A stretch of DNA of 64,000 bases from Acidimicrobiales bacterium (GCA_035536915.1 DATLNE010000023.1:32458-96457); one strand, 5' to 3'. Numbered from the stretch's first letter, positions 47,835 to 56,365 are shown. Numbers and translations are program-made. The notes: a model not told the origin generated them from the letters alone.

Positions 47835-48953
47835 ATGGGGACTACAGATATGCGACTTCATGCCATTGCCGCCGGACAGGCTGGGTTGCTCAGCCGGGCC
47901 GATGTGCTCGACGGCGGCGACAGCGACCACCACGCCCGCCGCCGAGTGGCCGACTGCACGTGGCATCGGCTGCAGCGGGGCGTCTACCTGACCGGCTCGG
48001 CGCCGCCGACGTGGTGGCAACAGTTACGCGGCGCCACCATGGCGGCCGGGCCGCGGGCGGTGGCGTCGCACCGAGCGGCCGCCCTCGTCTGGGGGCTCGA
48101 CGGGTTCCGCAGCGCGCCGCTGGAGGTGCTCGTGCCCATCACATGCGGCCCGGTGCCCACAGAGGTCATCGTCCATCGCACCCGCCGCCTCGACCCGCGT
48201 GACGTCACCGTGCACAACGGCCAGCCGGTGACGGTCGTCGAGCGCACCATCCTCGACCTGTGCCGCGACCGGTCGTGGCGGGCGGTGGAAGTGGCGCTGG
48301 AAAGCGCCATCCGCAAAGGCCTGACCACCCACACCAAGCTGCGCCGGTTCCTCGAAGAGGGCAGCCGCCGCGGCCGCAAGGGCGTCCGCAAGCTGCGCAC
48401 GCTGCTCCAGCAGCGCGACGGGCAGCGAGCAGCGGGCAGTGCGGCCGAAGTCGCCTTCCTGCGCTTGGTGCGCCAAGCGGGCCTGCCGATGCCCAAGCGG
48501 CAGCACCGCATCTTGCTCGGCCGTGGCCAGGTGGCGACCGTCGACTTCGCCTGGCCCGACGCCAAGTTCGCCGTCGAGGTCGACGGCTTCGACGCCCACG
48601 GCGGACGCGAAGCGTTCTACCGCGACCGAGCCCGCGACAACGACATCCGCGACCGGGGATGGGGCCTGCGTCGCGTCACCCTCGACGACATCCGCCACCG
48701 CCCCGGCCCCCTCATCGCGGCCCTGCGCGGCAAACTGCGCGTCGTTGCGGCGCGTTACGCGCCGGAACCCCGCACAGTTCGGGACTTGGAGGGTTGGACG
48801 CGGGGGGGTTCGGAGTCGGCTTTGGGGAAGTGGGGCGGCCAGGGCGCATCGCCCAGCCCGCCGGCCTCGTCGCGGCGAGCGAGCTCCAGCAGGGGCTCCA
48901 GGCTGTACGCCGCGTCGTCGATCCCGGCGCCCACATCGCCCAATGCCGCGTAG
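47835..48953 (+). CDS. DUF559 / AbiEi-type protein with Vsr-like endonuclease fold
   Basis: The N-terminal wHTH of the AbiEi_4 type (GLLSRADVLDGG, WHRLQRGVYL) and middle region (ASHRAAALVWGLDG, VVERTILDLC) lead to a C-terminal DUF559 domain. That domain, VDFAWPDAKFAVEVDG with FYRDRARDNDIRDRGWGLRRVT, resembles very-short-patch-repair nucleases. Homology ends near base 48745. The last ~65 codons run through a palindromic repeat and then antisense to the LigD-type polymerase, so the C-terminus is probably an extension. Starts at 47826, 47835 or 47850 are possible. Role unproven: antitoxin-like, nuclease, or repeat-associated. Confidence 0.78.
   Translation: MGTTDMRLHAIAAGQAGLLSRADVLDGGDSDHHARRRVADCTWHRLQRGVYLTGSAPPTWWQQLRGATMAAGPRAVASHRAAALVWGLDGFRSAPLEVLVPITCGPVPTEVIVHRTRRLDPRDVTVHNGQPVTVVERTILDLCRDRSWRAVEVALESAIRKGLTTHTKLRRFLEEGSRRGRKGVRKLRTLLQQRDGQRAAGSAAEVAFLRLVRQAGLPMPKRQHRILLGRGQVATVDFAWPDAKFAVEVDGFDAHGGREAFYRDRARDNDIRDRGWGLRRVTLDDIRHRPGPLIAALRGKLRVVAARYAPEPRTVRDLEGWTRGGSESALGKWGGQGASPSPPASSRRASSSRGSRLYAASSIPAPTSPNAA
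48731..48783. repeat. Degenerate palindromic repeat 3 at the convergent junction
   Basis: The right arm GGCGCG...CGCGCCGGAACCCCGCACAGTTCGGG matches repeat 2. The left arm (AAACTGCGCG...GCGGCGCG) is degraded and lies in the DUF559 coding end. The loop supplies the TAA stop of the LigD-type polymerase gene (48755-48757). Confidence 0.65.
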
Positions 48954-49780
48954 CGGGCGGGCATGGTGGCGATGGTGAAGTCGGCCGGCTCCAGGTCGGG
49001 CACCTCGTCCCACGTCACCGGCGCCGACACCCGGCCCTCGGGGTTGGCCCGAACCGAGTACACCGACGCCACCGTGCGGTCGCGGGCGTTCTGGTTGTAA
49101 TCGAGGAACACCCGCTCGCCGCGTTCCTCCTTCCACCACGCCGAGGTCGCCTCCGACGGCATGCGCCGTTCCACCTCGCGGGCCAGGGCCAGCGCGGCGC
49201 GCCGCACCTCCAAAAAGCCCCACGACGGCTCGATACGCACGTTCACGTGGATGCCCCGCGACCCGCTCGACTTGGGCCACCCCACCAACCCGTGCTCGGT
49301 CAGCACCTCACGCACGCACAGCGCCACCCGCCGCACCGAGTCCCACGCCACCCCGGGCTGCGGGTCGAGGTCGATGCGCAACTCGTCGGGCCGGTCGACG
49401 TCGCCCCGCCGCACCGGCCACGGGTTCAAGTCCAGGCAGCCGAGGTTGACCGCCCACACCACATGGGCCACGTCGACCGGGCACAGCTCATCGGCGTGGC
49501 GGCCCGACGGGAACGACACCCGCACCGTCTCCAGCCACTCCGGCCGCCCCTTCTCCGGCACCCGCTTCTGGTAGAAGAACTCGCCCTCGGCCCCGTCGGG
49601 GTACCGCTTGAGCATGGTGGGCCGCTCGTACACGCCCCGCAACGCCCCCTCGCCCACGGCCAGGTAGTACTGCACCAAGTCGAGCTTCGTCTCGCCCCGC
49701 AGCGAGAAAAAGACCTTGTCGGGGTTGGTCACCCGGACTGTGCGCCCGTCGACCTCCAGCTCCACCGAAGGGGTTACCAC
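48755..49780 (-). CDS. LigD-type DNA polymerase domain protein (NHEJ primase-polymerase)
   Basis: Stand-alone archaeo-eukaryotic primase-like polymerase of bacterial non-homologous end joining. Motifs: VTNPDKVFFSLRGETKLDLV at the start, MLKRYPDGAEGEFFYQKR, the metal-binding DELRIDLDPQPG (DxD) near 165, and SSGSRGIHVNVRI near 200. It has no ligase or nuclease domain. 341 aa; the GTG at 49780 overlaps the nitroreductase stop. No Ku gene is visible in the window. The stop codon lies inside a palindromic repeat shared with the DUF559 gene end. Confidence 0.9.
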   Translation of the reverse strand: MVTPSVELEVDGRTVRVTNPDKVFFSLRGETKLDLVQYYLAVGEGALRGVYERPTMLKRYPDGAEGEFFYQKRVPEKGRPEWLETVRVSFPSGRHADELCPVDVAHVVWAVNLGCLDLNPWPVRRGDVDRPDELRIDLDPQPGVAWDSVRRVALCVREVLTEHGLVGWPKSSGSRGIHVNVRIEPSWGFLEVRRAALALAREVERRMPSEATSAWWKEERGERVFLDYNQNARDRTVASVYSVRANPEGRVSAPVTWDEVPDLEPADFTIATMPARYAALGDVGAGIDDAAYSLEPLLELARRDEAGGLGDAPWPPHFPKADSEPPRVQPSKSRTVRGSGA

Positions 49781-50403
49781 GACTCCCAGTGGACCACGGA
49801 TTCGGCAGGCAGCCGAGCCGCCGGCGAAAACGACTCGCCCGTGTAGTACGCCACCGGCATCAAGCCGCCCTGGGTGAACGACTCGTAGGGGATGCCCAGC
49901 AACTCGGCCGCCTCCCGCTCGAACGGCAGGTGCAACGTCGTCCAGGCCGTCCCGAGGCCCCGAGCGCGGCCCGCCAGCATGAACGACCACACCGCGGGCA
50001 GCAGCGATCCCCAGAACCCGGCTTGCATGGCTGCGGGCTGGCCGTCGACCCGGCCGTGGTGGACGGGGACCAACATCCACGGCACCTCGTGGAACCGGTC
50101 ACGCAGGTAACGAGCCGACGACGACACCGGGTCTTGGCGAGCGCCGCGGGGGTCGCCCTCGGCGTAGTCCGGCCGCGGCATCGAGGCGTAGGGGTCGAAC
50201 CCCTGCCGGTACAACTCCGCCAACGCCGCCTTCTTGTCGGGGTCGGACACGAAGACGAAGTGCCAGCCCTGGCGGTTGGAGCCCGTGGGTGCCTGGAGCG
50301 CAACCTCGACGCACTCCAAGAGCACCTCACGGGGCACCGCACGTTCGAAGTCGAGACGCTTGCGAACTGCCCGCGTCGTGGTGAGCAGCTCGTCAGGCGT
50401 CAT
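49774..50403 (-). CDS. Nitroreductase-family flavoprotein
   Basis: FMN-dependent NAD(P)H oxidoreductase of the nitroreductase fold; natural substrate unknown. The family start TTTRAVRKRLDFERAVPREVLLE, then ALQAPTGSNRQGWHFVFV (FMN-binding Arg, Ser, Asn), SFMLAGRARGLGTAWTTLH and the late GLMPVAYYTG are visible. 209 aa. The gene starts 4 bp after the SDR gene ends and overlaps the polymerase gene by 7 bp, so the three may be one transcript. Confidence 0.87.
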   Translation of the reverse strand: MTPDELLTTTRAVRKRLDFERAVPREVLLECVEVALQAPTGSNRQGWHFVFVSDPDKKAALAELYRQGFDPYASMPRPDYAEGDPRGARQDPVSSSARYLRDRFHEVPWMLVPVHHGRVDGQPAAMQAGFWGSLLPAVWSFMLAGRARGLGTAWTTLHLPFEREAAELLGIPYESFTQGGLMPVAYYTGESFSPAARLPAESVVHWESW

Positions 50404-50407
50404 CGGC

Positions 50408-51301
50408 TCAAGAGAAGTGCTTCAGCAGCATCCCGAACTCGTCGGCGGGGCCGTTGGGCACGATGTAGCCCTCCTCCGAGCGGATCTGGTCGAAGTTGTC
50501 GCGCACGTCCTCGAGCGACAACTCGGCGTTGTAGTAACCCTCGGTCAGCCCGATGAAGAAGCGGGCGATGCGGCCGCCGGCGGCGGAGTAGATCTCGCCC
50601 GACACCGGGCAGTCCTCGTGCACCAGCCAGGCCACGATGGGCGACACCAGCTTGGGATCGAGCTTCTCCGCCAGTGGGCCGAGCAGCTCTTCGGTCATGC
50701 GGGTGCGGGCGACGGGCGCCAAGGCGTTGACCTTGATGTTGTACTTGGCCCCCTCGGCGGCCAGCACCCGGGTGAAGCCGACGAGGCCCATCTTGGCGGC
50801 GCCGTAGTTGGCTTGGCCGAAGTTGCCGAGGATGCCGGAGTTCGACGAGGTGTTGACGATGCGGCCGTAGCCCTGCTCGCGCATCTTGATCCACGCCGGA
50901 CGGGTCACGTAGAAGGCGCCCAGCAGGTGGACCTGGACGACCGGCTCCAGGAACTCGGGCGTCATGTTGTGGAACGTCTTGTCGCGCAGGATGCCCGCGT
51001 TGTTGATGACGATGTCGACGCGGCCGAAGGCGTCGATCGCTGTCTGCACGATGCCTTCGCCGCCCTCCGGCGTGGCCACCGAGTTGGTGTCGGCCACGGC
51101 GACGCCGCCGAGGTCGTTGATCTCCTGCGCCGTGCGCTCGGCCGGGCCCGCGTCGCCGCCGTCGCCCGTCACCGACCCGCCGAGGTCGTTCACCACGACC
51201 TGCGCCCCTCGCGAGGCCAGCAGCAACGCGTGCTCTCGACCGAGCCCACCACCGGCACCGGTGATGATCGCTACTTTCCCGTCGTACCCGAGATCAGCCA
51301 T
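50408..51301 (-). CDS. Short-chain dehydrogenase (HSD17B4/FabG-like)
   Basis: NAD(P)-dependent reductase or dehydrogenase of the classical SDR family, similar to the dehydrogenase part of peroxisomal multifunctional enzyme type 2. TGAGGGLGREHALLLASRGA binds the cofactor; NDLGGSVTGDGGD is the typical insertion of this branch. NNAG and the catalytic Ser (NTSSNSG), Tyr and Lys (ANYGAAK) follow. 297 aa with a ~50-residue C-terminal extension. ATG at 51301. A beta-oxidation or steroid-type substrate is likely but unproven. Confidence 0.9.
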   Translation of the reverse strand: MADLGYDGKVAIITGAGGGLGREHALLLASRGAQVVVNDLGGSVTGDGGDAGPAERTAQEINDLGGVAVADTNSVATPEGGEGIVQTAIDAFGRVDIVINNAGILRDKTFHNMTPEFLEPVVQVHLLGAFYVTRPAWIKMREQGYGRIVNTSSNSGILGNFGQANYGAAKMGLVGFTRVLAAEGAKYNIKVNALAPVARTRMTEELLGPLAEKLDPKLVSPIVAWLVHEDCPVSGEIYSAAGGRIARFFIGLTEGYYNAELSLEDVRDNFDQIRSEEGYIVPNGPADEFGMLLKHFS

Positions 51302-51339
51302 GCCGCCGAAACTACCGACCGGTCGGTCAAGTGCGCCAG

Positions 51340-51882
51340 CTACAGGAACGCCTGCGCTTCCGAGCAGTGGCGTTCGGCCCGGTCGACCGCCTCGTTGGCC
51401 GCCCGCTCGTCGCCTTCGTCGAGGGCGATGCCGATGTCGGCAATGGCCGTGAGGCATGCCTTGATCGTGTCGAGCTGCTTCTGCTGGCTCTCCACGCTGC
51501 GCTGGGCATCGCTCAGCGAACCCTTCGTCTTGTCGAGCTCGGTGCGGGCGGCGTCACGTTCGACCACCCGGGTTGTCAGCTCCACCCGCAGCGCCGTCAC
51601 CAGCTCGCGGCTCTCCCGCAACGACGCCTGCGCCCGGTCGAGCTCGCTGCGTTCGTTGGCCAGCCGCCGCTCGGAACCGGCCAGCGCCACGCCGCCCAGG
51701 AGGAGGGCGAACACGGCCACGGCCAGCAGGACGACGGGACTGCGGGTGTCGATGCGGTCCCATGCCCGGCGCCGCACCGGCAACGCCGTGCCGCACGAGC
51801 CGCAGTGCTGCCACCCGGCGTCGGCCGCGGTGCCGCACGACGGGCACGCCCGCTCCTGGGAGCGGGACGGGCGCTTCAGCAT
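51340..51882 (-). CDS. Zinc-ribbon membrane protein with periplasmic-side coiled coil
   Basis: No family recognised. The N-terminal zinc ribbon (CPSCGT...CGSCGT, residues 13-33), one membrane helix (~48-68: VVLLAVAVFALLLGGVAL) and a long coiled coil (~70-150) are followed by a short tail with a CxxA pattern. 180 aa. The ATG overlaps the stop of the protease gene by 7 bp, so it is the last gene of the lipoprotein-protease operon. The same ribbon-helix-coil layout occurs in the protease N-terminus. Confidence 0.7.
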   Translation of the reverse strand: MLKRPSRSQERACPSCGTAADAGWQHCGSCGTALPVRRRAWDRIDTRSPVVLLAVAVFALLLGGVALAGSERRLANERSELDRAQASLRESRELVTALRVELTTRVVERDAARTELDKTKGSLSDAQRSVESQQKQLDTIKACLTAIADIGIALDEGDERAANEAVDRAERHCSEAQAFL

Positions 51883-52727
51883 GCTGTCATCGTCGTACAG
51901 ACGAGGGAGATGGGGATGGCGAACGACAGCCCTTCGGCCCCCGCGGCCACCAGCTTCGACCGGGCCACGCCGACCACTTGGCCTTTCAGGTTCACCACAG
52001 GACCCCCGCTGTTGCCCGGCGCGATGGGCGCCGTGAACTGGATGTAGCCGTTGCGGTACGCGGCGACGATCCCGTTGGAGACCGAGCCTCCAAGCCCGAG
52101 CGGGGCACCGACGACGAGGACCGGATCGCCCACAGCGGGCTGGTCGGGGGCCTTCGACAGGGTGGGAAGGGCGCCGGAAAAGGTAAGCAGGGCCACATCA
52201 TTGCCCACGCTGACCCGCTCCACCGTGGCGTCGAGCTGCCTACTCTCCTGGCGCAGGCGCAGCCCCTTGCGGTTGGCCTTCCACTCCTCTTCGATCACGT
52301 GGTAGTTGGTGATGAGGGTGGAGCGACCGCCGTCGGAGGAGATGACGAAAGCGGTGCCGATGGAGTCGCCCGACTCGACGGTGAACACCGACGCCCCTAC
52401 CTGCTTGGCCACGGCCGCCTGATCGGGTTGCGAGTTGAGCCGCGTCTCCAACTCCGCGACCCGCCTGCTGACGCCGTTGGCCGCCGCCTCCTGGGCTTCG
52501 ATGCGGTTGCGGGCTTCCACCAGCATCCGCTCCATGCGCTGCGACCGGTTGCGCTCGTCGGCCACAGCGACCGCCAACCCGCCGAGCAGCACGACGGCCG
52601 CCACCACGGCCGCGGCGATGGGCCACACACGGCTGCGTCGCGGCGTGCGCTCGTCTTCGACGTCGTGCTCCGGGCATCGGCCGTCTTCGGCGAGCGGGCG
52701 GCCGCACCTGGTGCAGAAGGCGGTCAA
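51876..52727 (-). CDS. Membrane-anchored trypsin-like (S1C) serine protease
   Basis: A short zinc ribbon (CTRCGR...C), a membrane helix at ~35-56, a coiled coil at ~60-100, then a trypsin-like domain. The catalytic triad is H143 (TNYHVIEE), D177 (GNDVALLTF) and S240 (APGNSGGPV). No PDZ domain follows; the protein ends soon after the protease core. 283 aa, so it is like a PDZ-less HtrA. The start is TTG at 52727, overlapping the lipoprotein stop (TTGA), which fits translational coupling. It probably acts outside the membrane. Confidence 0.83.
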   Translation of the reverse strand: MTAFCTRCGRPLAEDGRCPEHDVEDERTPRRSRVWPIAAAVVAAVVLLGGLAVAVADERNRSQRMERMLVEARNRIEAQEAAANGVSRRVAELETRLNSQPDQAAVAKQVGASVFTVESGDSIGTAFVISSDGGRSTLITNYHVIEEEWKANRKGLRLRQESRQLDATVERVSVGNDVALLTFSGALPTLSKAPDQPAVGDPVLVVGAPLGLGGSVSNGIVAAYRNGYIQFTAPIAPGNSGGPVVNLKGQVVGVARSKLVAAGAEGLSFAIPISLVCTTMTAC

Positions 52728-53575
52728 CTCACCTGGCTGCCGCAGTCGACGAAGCCGTAGGCGTCGGCCTTGCCCATTGCTGTGACGGACAGCTTGTCGG
52801 CCTGTTCCCAGAGGTCGTCGGTGGCCCGTTCGTTGCCCGCTGCTGCGGCGGCCAGCACCTCCTTCTCCTTGGCGAGCATGGCGTCGAACGCGGCCAGCGC
52901 CTCGTCGAGCTTGTCCTTGTCGGTCAGCGGCGCCGGGATGGCGCGGAGGTCGGCGATGAGCTTTTCTTCGATGGCGTTGCCCTTCTCGAAGTACGTCTTC
53001 ACCTGGGGCAGCGTCTCCGGCGGCTCCAAGGCGTCGTACGTGGTCCACGCGGCCTTGCACAAGGCATCGGCGGCTCTGACGAAGGCACCCTTGACCGTCT
53101 TGACCAAGGCGATCGTCATGCGCTCGGCCGCTTCTGCCTCGCCCCGTCCACACTCCGCCGACCCGAAGGTGCGGGCCAGAGAGTCGGCCCCCTTGAAGGC
53201 CTCGGCGGCCTTCCGGGCCGTTGTCTCGGTGGCGCCGTAGTCGGACTTGTCGACGGCCGGCGCCACCGCCCGTGCTGCTGCCGCGGCATCGCGCATGGCC
53301 TGCACCCAGGCCTTGGCCGCCTTGCCGTCTTCTCCGCTTGGGAATGTCACTGCGTCGATGCCCGCGAGCGTCTTGTCGACACCGTCGGCCAGCTTGATGT
53401 GGAACTGGCGCAGCGCGGCGATGTCGGTCGGCGTGGTGAGGGCTATGGCCTCGCTCGTCGCCGCCTTGCAGATGGGGTCGACCTTGGCCAGGTACTGCTT
53501 CTTGCTGGGACCGCTGTCGGCGCAGCCCGCGAGCGATGCAACCACGGCCAAGACAGCGAACGGCCGTCGGGTCAT
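52724..53575 (-). CDS. Lipoprotein A, function unknown
   Basis: Signal peptide with lipobox (VVASLAGC, Cys at ~18), followed by DSGPSKKQYLAKVDPICKAA and a largely helical Ala/Lys/Glu-rich body. Two similar halves each hold a Cys-containing helix, and the conserved IPAPLTDKDKLDEALAAFDAML sits in the second half. The C-terminus is YGFVDCGSQ. Length is 283 aa, exactly that of the neighbouring paralogue at 53728-54579. Coupled to the protease gene. No known family assigned. Confidence 0.78.
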   Translation of the reverse strand: MTRRPFAVLAVVASLAGCADSGPSKKQYLAKVDPICKAATSEAIALTTPTDIAALRQFHIKLADGVDKTLAGIDAVTFPSGEDGKAAKAWVQAMRDAAAAARAVAPAVDKSDYGATETTARKAAEAFKGADSLARTFGSAECGRGEAEAAERMTIALVKTVKGAFVRAADALCKAAWTTYDALEPPETLPQVKTYFEKGNAIEEKLIADLRAIPAPLTDKDKLDEALAAFDAMLAKEKEVLAAAAAGNERATDDLWEQADKLSVTAMGKADAYGFVDCGSQVS

Positions 53576-53682
53576 GCGGGGAACTCCAGTCAGAAGGCGG
53601 ACGGGCGCCCCATTATCGGCGTTGCCCTCCTTGACGCGCATGACTCGTGCACGCCGAGCGCCCCGAAGCTCGGCGACGTCGA

Positions 53683-53719
53683 GGGGCAGAGGCACCCGCT
53701 TCGTGGGTGCCTCTGCCCC
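53683..53719. repeat. Perfect 15-bp inverted repeat between the two lipoprotein genes
   Basis: GGGGCAGAGGCACCC (53683-53697), loop GCTTCGT, complement 53705-53719. It starts 8 nt beyond the stop of lipoprotein B and lies 107 bp upstream of lipoprotein A. Without a U-tract it may stabilise or partly terminate the upstream transcript. Confidence 0.7.
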
Positions 53720-53727
53720 CCCGGACC

Positions 53728-54579
53728 TCAGTCGGTCTTGCTGCACTCCTTGAACCCGTAGGCGCCCGCCTTGGCGGCACCGTCGACGCCTGCTTTGGCG
53801 AGCTCGCCCAAGTTCGTCTCAAGCTTTGACTCGTCGGAAAGCACGGCGATCGTCTCGCGAACCGTGTTGACGAGCTTGTCCTGCGCCCCGAAAAAGGCGT
53901 CGAGCTTGTCCTTGTCGGTCCGCGGTGCAGGGACCGCTCGCATCTCGGCCACGCTCTTCTCGGCGATGCCGAGCAGCTTGGTCAGGTAGTCCTTGACCTG
54001 GGCTTCGCTCTCCGGTTCGGCCAGTGCCTCGACCTGCTTGTCGGTTGCCGCGCAGATCGGGTCGACCTTGGCGATGTAGGCGTTCTTCACGGCCGGTGCC
54101 AGCGCCGTCTGCATGCGCGCACCCGCTTCGGCCTCGCCCTTGCCGCACTCGGTGGAGCCGAAGGCGCGAGCCTGCGCGTCGGCGTTCTTGAGGGCATCGG
54201 ATGCCTTCTTGCCGTTGTCCTCGATAGCGGTGAAGTTGGCGGCGTCGACATCGGGACCCACGGCGCGGAGAGCGGCCGCGGCGTCCTTCATCGACTTCAC
54301 CATCGCCTCGGCGGCATCCCCGTCGTCGCCTCCGGGCGTGTCGAGCTCGTCGAGCTCCTTCGTCGTCTTGTCGAGGTTGTCAGCCAACTTGGTTGTGAAG
54401 TCCTTGAGGCCGGCCACGTCGCTGGGCGTGGACGCCACCGCCGCCAACTCGTTGCCCCGCTTGCAGACGGGGTCGGCCTTGGCCAGGTAGTCGGCCTTGC
54501 TCGGTGCGCTCTTGCCGCAGGCGGCCAGGGCGGCCAAGCCGACGGACAACAAAAGGACGGTCAGTGCTCGCCGCGTCAT
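53728..54579 (-). CDS. Lipoprotein B, paralogue of lipoprotein A
   Basis: Signal peptide and lipobox (LAALAAC), then GKSAPSKADYLAKADPVCKRG, matching lipoprotein A. The helical body has the same plan, with VPAPRTDKDKLDAFFGAQDKL near 225 and a YGFKECSKTD end. 283 aa, identical in length to A, so the pair arose by tandem duplication. It is more acidic (Asp/Glu) than A. Separated from A by 152 bp carrying a strong hairpin. Function unknown; the repeated Cys positions suggest a disulphide-stabilised extracellular helical protein. Confidence 0.78.
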   Translation of the reverse strand: MTRRALTVLLLSVGLAALAACGKSAPSKADYLAKADPVCKRGNELAAVASTPSDVAGLKDFTTKLADNLDKTTKELDELDTPGGDDGDAAEAMVKSMKDAAAALRAVGPDVDAANFTAIEDNGKKASDALKNADAQARAFGSTECGKGEAEAGARMQTALAPAVKNAYIAKVDPICAATDKQVEALAEPESEAQVKDYLTKLLGIAEKSVAEMRAVPAPRTDKDKLDAFFGAQDKLVNTVRETIAVLSDESKLETNLGELAKAGVDGAAKAGAYGFKECSKTD

Positions 54580-54816
54580 CGAAGCTCCTCGTGGGGGTAA
54601 GAAGCGGACATCATGCCCGCTTCTCCCCGCTCGCGGGGGGAGCTACGCCGATTCCGCGGTCGCGCCCATCCGTTGGTAGTCGACCAGCGCTGTCGGTCGA
54701 TGACCGCGAAGGTGCGGCCCAGCCCGCAGCACGGCGCTCGAAGTCGGCAAACGTACGTCCCACACTCGGCCACGTTCCCACCAGGCATCGTGCACGGGAC
54801 GTGTAGGTTTCGCGCC

Positions 54817-55941
54817 GTGGACTTCGAGCTCCCCGGCGACGACGACCCCCGACGGGCCGAGGTTCGGCAGTGGCTGGTCGACAACCCGCGCCCGACCGGC
54901 CGCCAACTGGCCGAGGCCGGCTACGTGGCGCCCCACTGGCCTCGCCCGTGGGGACTCGACGCCGACCCCATCTCGCAGTTGGTCATCGACGACGAGTTGC
55001 GCCGGGCTCGGGTGTCGCGGCCGCCCAACCCCATCGGCATCGGGTGGGCCGGACCGACGATCATCCACGCGGGCACCCAGGAGCAGAAGGACCGCTACCT
55101 GCTGCCGATGCTCTCGGGCGAGGACATCTGGTGCCAGCTCTTCAGCGAGCCCGGCGCGGGCTCCGACCTGGCGAGCCTGTCGACCCGGGCCGTCCGCGAC
55201 GGCGACACCTATGTCGTCAACGGCCAGAAGATCTGGACGTCGCTCGGCCACTTCGCCAAGTACGGCATCCTCATCGCCCGCACCAACCCCGACGCCCCCA
55301 AGCACAAGGGCATCTCGTACTTCGTCTGCCCCATGGACACGCCGGGCATCGAGGTGCGGCCGATCATCGAGATGACCGGTGCGCACTCGTTCAACGAAGT
55401 GTTCTTCGACGACGTGCGCATCCCCGCCGAGAACCTGGTGGGCGAGGAGAACGAGGGCTGGTCGCTGGCCAAGGTCACCCTGGGCAACGAACGGGTGTCG
55501 TTGTCGGGCGAAGGCGCGCTGTGGGGACGGGGGCCGACGGCGGGCGACCTGCTCGACCTCGTGCGCGAGCGGGGACCGGTGGCCGACCCGGTGCTGCGGC
55601 AACGGTTGGCATCGCTCTACATCGAGTCGGAGGTGCTGCGGCTCATCCGCCTGCGCACCGTCTCGGCCAAGGTGCACGGACGCCAGCCAGGGCCGGAGGC
55701 GTCGGTGCGCAAGGCCTTGGCCGACGAACACGGCCAGCACATTCTGGGACTGGCCAAGGACTTGGCGGGCGCAGCGGGGATGCTGACAGACGTCGGGCCG
55801 TTGGGATCGCCCGCCGGGGAGTGGGCTTACGGCTACTTGTTCGCGCCTGCGCTGACCATCGGGGGCGGCACCTCGGAGGTGCAGCGCAACATCATCGGGG
55901 AGCGGGTGCTGGGGCTGCCACACGACGTGGCTGCGAAATAG
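54817..55941 (+). CDS. Acyl-CoA dehydrogenase
   Basis: FAD-dependent acyl-CoA dehydrogenase. Visible: GWAGPTIIHAGTQEQKDRYLLPMLSGEDIWCQLFSEPGAGSDLAS, VNGQKIWTSLGHFAKYGILIART, the beta-domain block and a C-terminal IGGGTSEVQRNIIGERVLGLP. 374 aa, normal. The start is GTG at 54817, giving DFELPGDDDP. The upstream 237 bp to the lipoprotein gene holds no clear gene. Chain length or substrate (possibly steroid/FadE-type) cannot be told by eye. Confidence 0.9.
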   Translation: MDFELPGDDDPRRAEVRQWLVDNPRPTGRQLAEAGYVAPHWPRPWGLDADPISQLVIDDELRRARVSRPPNPIGIGWAGPTIIHAGTQEQKDRYLLPMLSGEDIWCQLFSEPGAGSDLASLSTRAVRDGDTYVVNGQKIWTSLGHFAKYGILIARTNPDAPKHKGISYFVCPMDTPGIEVRPIIEMTGAHSFNEVFFDDVRIPAENLVGEENEGWSLAKVTLGNERVSLSGEGALWGRGPTAGDLLDLVRERGPVADPVLRQRLASLYIESEVLRLIRLRTVSAKVHGRQPGPEASVRKALADEHGQHILGLAKDLAGAAGMLTDVGPLGSPAGEWAYGYLFAPALTIGGGTSEVQRNIIGERVLGLPHDVAAK

Positions 55942-55990
55942 CCCGAACTGGCCATTCACATAGCGCTCGCAACTGTGGGACTCTGGCTCT

Positions 55991-56365
55991 ATGGGGGAAA
56001 TGCTCCGCGTCGTACTCGTCGATGACGAAGAACCGGTCCGCGCCATCCTTGGCATCACGCTGGGGATGAGCAACGACTTCCGGGTCGTGGGCGAGGCGGC
56101 CAACGGCCGCGACGCCATCACGGTCGTCGACGAGCAACACCCCGACGCCGTGGTGCTCGACCTGATGATGCCGAGCACAGGGGGCATGGAGACGATCCCC
56201 GAACTGCGCCGGTGCTCGCCGGAGACGAAGATCGTGGTGTTCTCGGCGTTGAGCGAAGGCGAGGCGGCCGACCAGGCGGTGGCCTGCGGGGCCGATGCCT
56301 ACATCCAGAAGGCGCGGGTCATGTCGTTGCTGCCCGACACCATCCACCGCCTCTGCGACTGCTGA
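55991..56365 (+). CDS. Single-domain response regulator
   Basis: Stand-alone receiver domain of 124 aa: VVLVDDEEP acidic pocket, Asp57 in VVLDLMMPSTGG, VFSALSE with the switch Ser and a Lys in YIQKARV. No output domain. It resembles the receiver at 26026 in size and lack of an adjacent kinase. It follows the acyl-CoA dehydrogenase by 49 bp and may be transcribed with it or alone. Confidence 0.88.
   Translation: MGEMLRVVLVDDEEPVRAILGITLGMSNDFRVVGEAANGRDAITVVDEQHPDAVVLDLMMPSTGGMETIPELRRCSPETKIVVFSALSEGEAADQAVACGADAYIQKARVMSLLPDTIHRLCDC

Noticed and set aside
48760..48953. Functional C-terminal domain of the DUF559 protein
   Set aside because: The sequence after the DUF559 core is antisense to the LigD-type polymerase gene and low in complexity; it is likely a read-through extension.
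54580..54816. Extra small gene or RNA upstream of the acyl-CoA dehydrogenase
   Set aside because: Frames here have no ribosome-binding site and poor codon bias, and I see no stable conserved structure beyond short GC-rich stems.
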